Assembly: GCA_017995495.1 (NCBI GenBank)
Contig: JAGOIS010000021.1
Location: 1 to 13,594, forward strand
Source: Candidatus Cloacimonadota bacterium
Lineage (GTDB): Bacteria > Cloacimonadota > Cloacimonadia > Cloacimonadales > Cloacimonadaceae
Length of the DNA stretch: 13,594 nucleotides
Direction of reading: 5' to 3'
Shown piece after piece: positions 13,505 through 13,594 of this stretch. The notes beneath the pieces are model-generated. The model was not told where the DNA came from. It did no database searches and worked only from the letters and a program-made list of their open reading frames with translations. Made by a program: the position numbers and the translations under genes. Position 1 is the stretch's first letter. Each line of letters starts with the position of its first letter.

Positions 13505-13594
13505 GTATCTAACTCCTTAAAATATATGGCAATTTCTTTGAATAAACCACAATTTTCCCCTCCCCTGATGTGTCAAGCGCAAAATATCCTCCCC
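13505..13594 (-). promoter_or_regulatory. Upstream region of rpmH with a -35-like TTGACA
   Basis: On the minus strand a perfect TTGACA lies at 13571-13576. At 16-nt spacing the -10 reads AATTGT (three of six), so it is non-consensus. The same TTGACA-N20-GTGG arrangement stands before the tRNA cluster. A better -10-like TATATT (13521-13526) abuts the ribosome site and would leave almost no leader. A 7-of-9 DnaA-box-like TGTGGTTTA overlaps this region. The window ends here. Confidence 0.45.

Overview
The window is GC-rich, densely packed bacterial chromosome, and almost everything is on the minus strand. At the right end it carries the conserved rpmH-rnpA-yidD-yidC-jag block that in many bacteria lies beside dnaA and the replication origin. 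Two proteins, a secreted repeat-rich beta-strand protein and a free-standing FlgD-Ig-like domain resembling type IX sorting domains, point to the Fibrobacterota-Chlorobiota-Bacteroidota (FCB) side of the tree. A Cloacimonadota-like lineage is my best guess, but this is inference with low to moderate confidence; no rRNA is present to test it.

Layout in the direction of minus-strand transcription, from high to low coordinates. (1) 13594-9560: a candidate promoter, then rpmH, rnpA, yidD, yidC, jag and a metallo-beta-lactamase-fold hydrolase. Adjacent genes overlap or nearly touch, including two GTGA junctions and one TAATG junction. The products are ribosomal protein L34, the RNase P protein, two membrane-insertion factors and an RNA-binding protein, with a YtnP-like lactonase-family enzyme in the last position. 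(2) 9508-9537: a hairpin separates this operon from the only convincing plus-strand gene, ppnP, which converges on it. (3) 9055-8656: four tRNA genes (initiator Met, a second CAT-anticodon tRNA, Arg-TCT, His-GTG), all with encoded CCA. (4) 8645-7308: a ROK-family sugar kinase starting 10 nt after the tRNA-His CCA, then a small secreted FlgD-Ig-like protein, ending at a strong terminator (7251-7279). (5) 7136-2924: a promoter, then a dihydroorotase-like protein that seems to have lost most catalytic metal ligands, then TldE/PmbA and TldD. TldD keeps the HExxxH and Cys zinc ligands. (6) 2847-2497: a small membrane-anchored protein of unknown function. (7) 2496-2004: a gene-free stretch with strong inverted repeats and a possible promoter. 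(8) 2003-1: the N-terminal 667 codons of a large secreted beta-rich protein that begins with GTG and runs off the left edge.

The most interesting feature is the operon pairing a probable pseudo-dihydroorotase with the TldD/TldE protease. Next are the tRNA-to-kinase junction, which should give a near-leaderless mRNA, and the recurrence of perfect TTGACA boxes in the gaps without a consensus -10 box. Every call is by eye from sequence; no homology search or computation was run.
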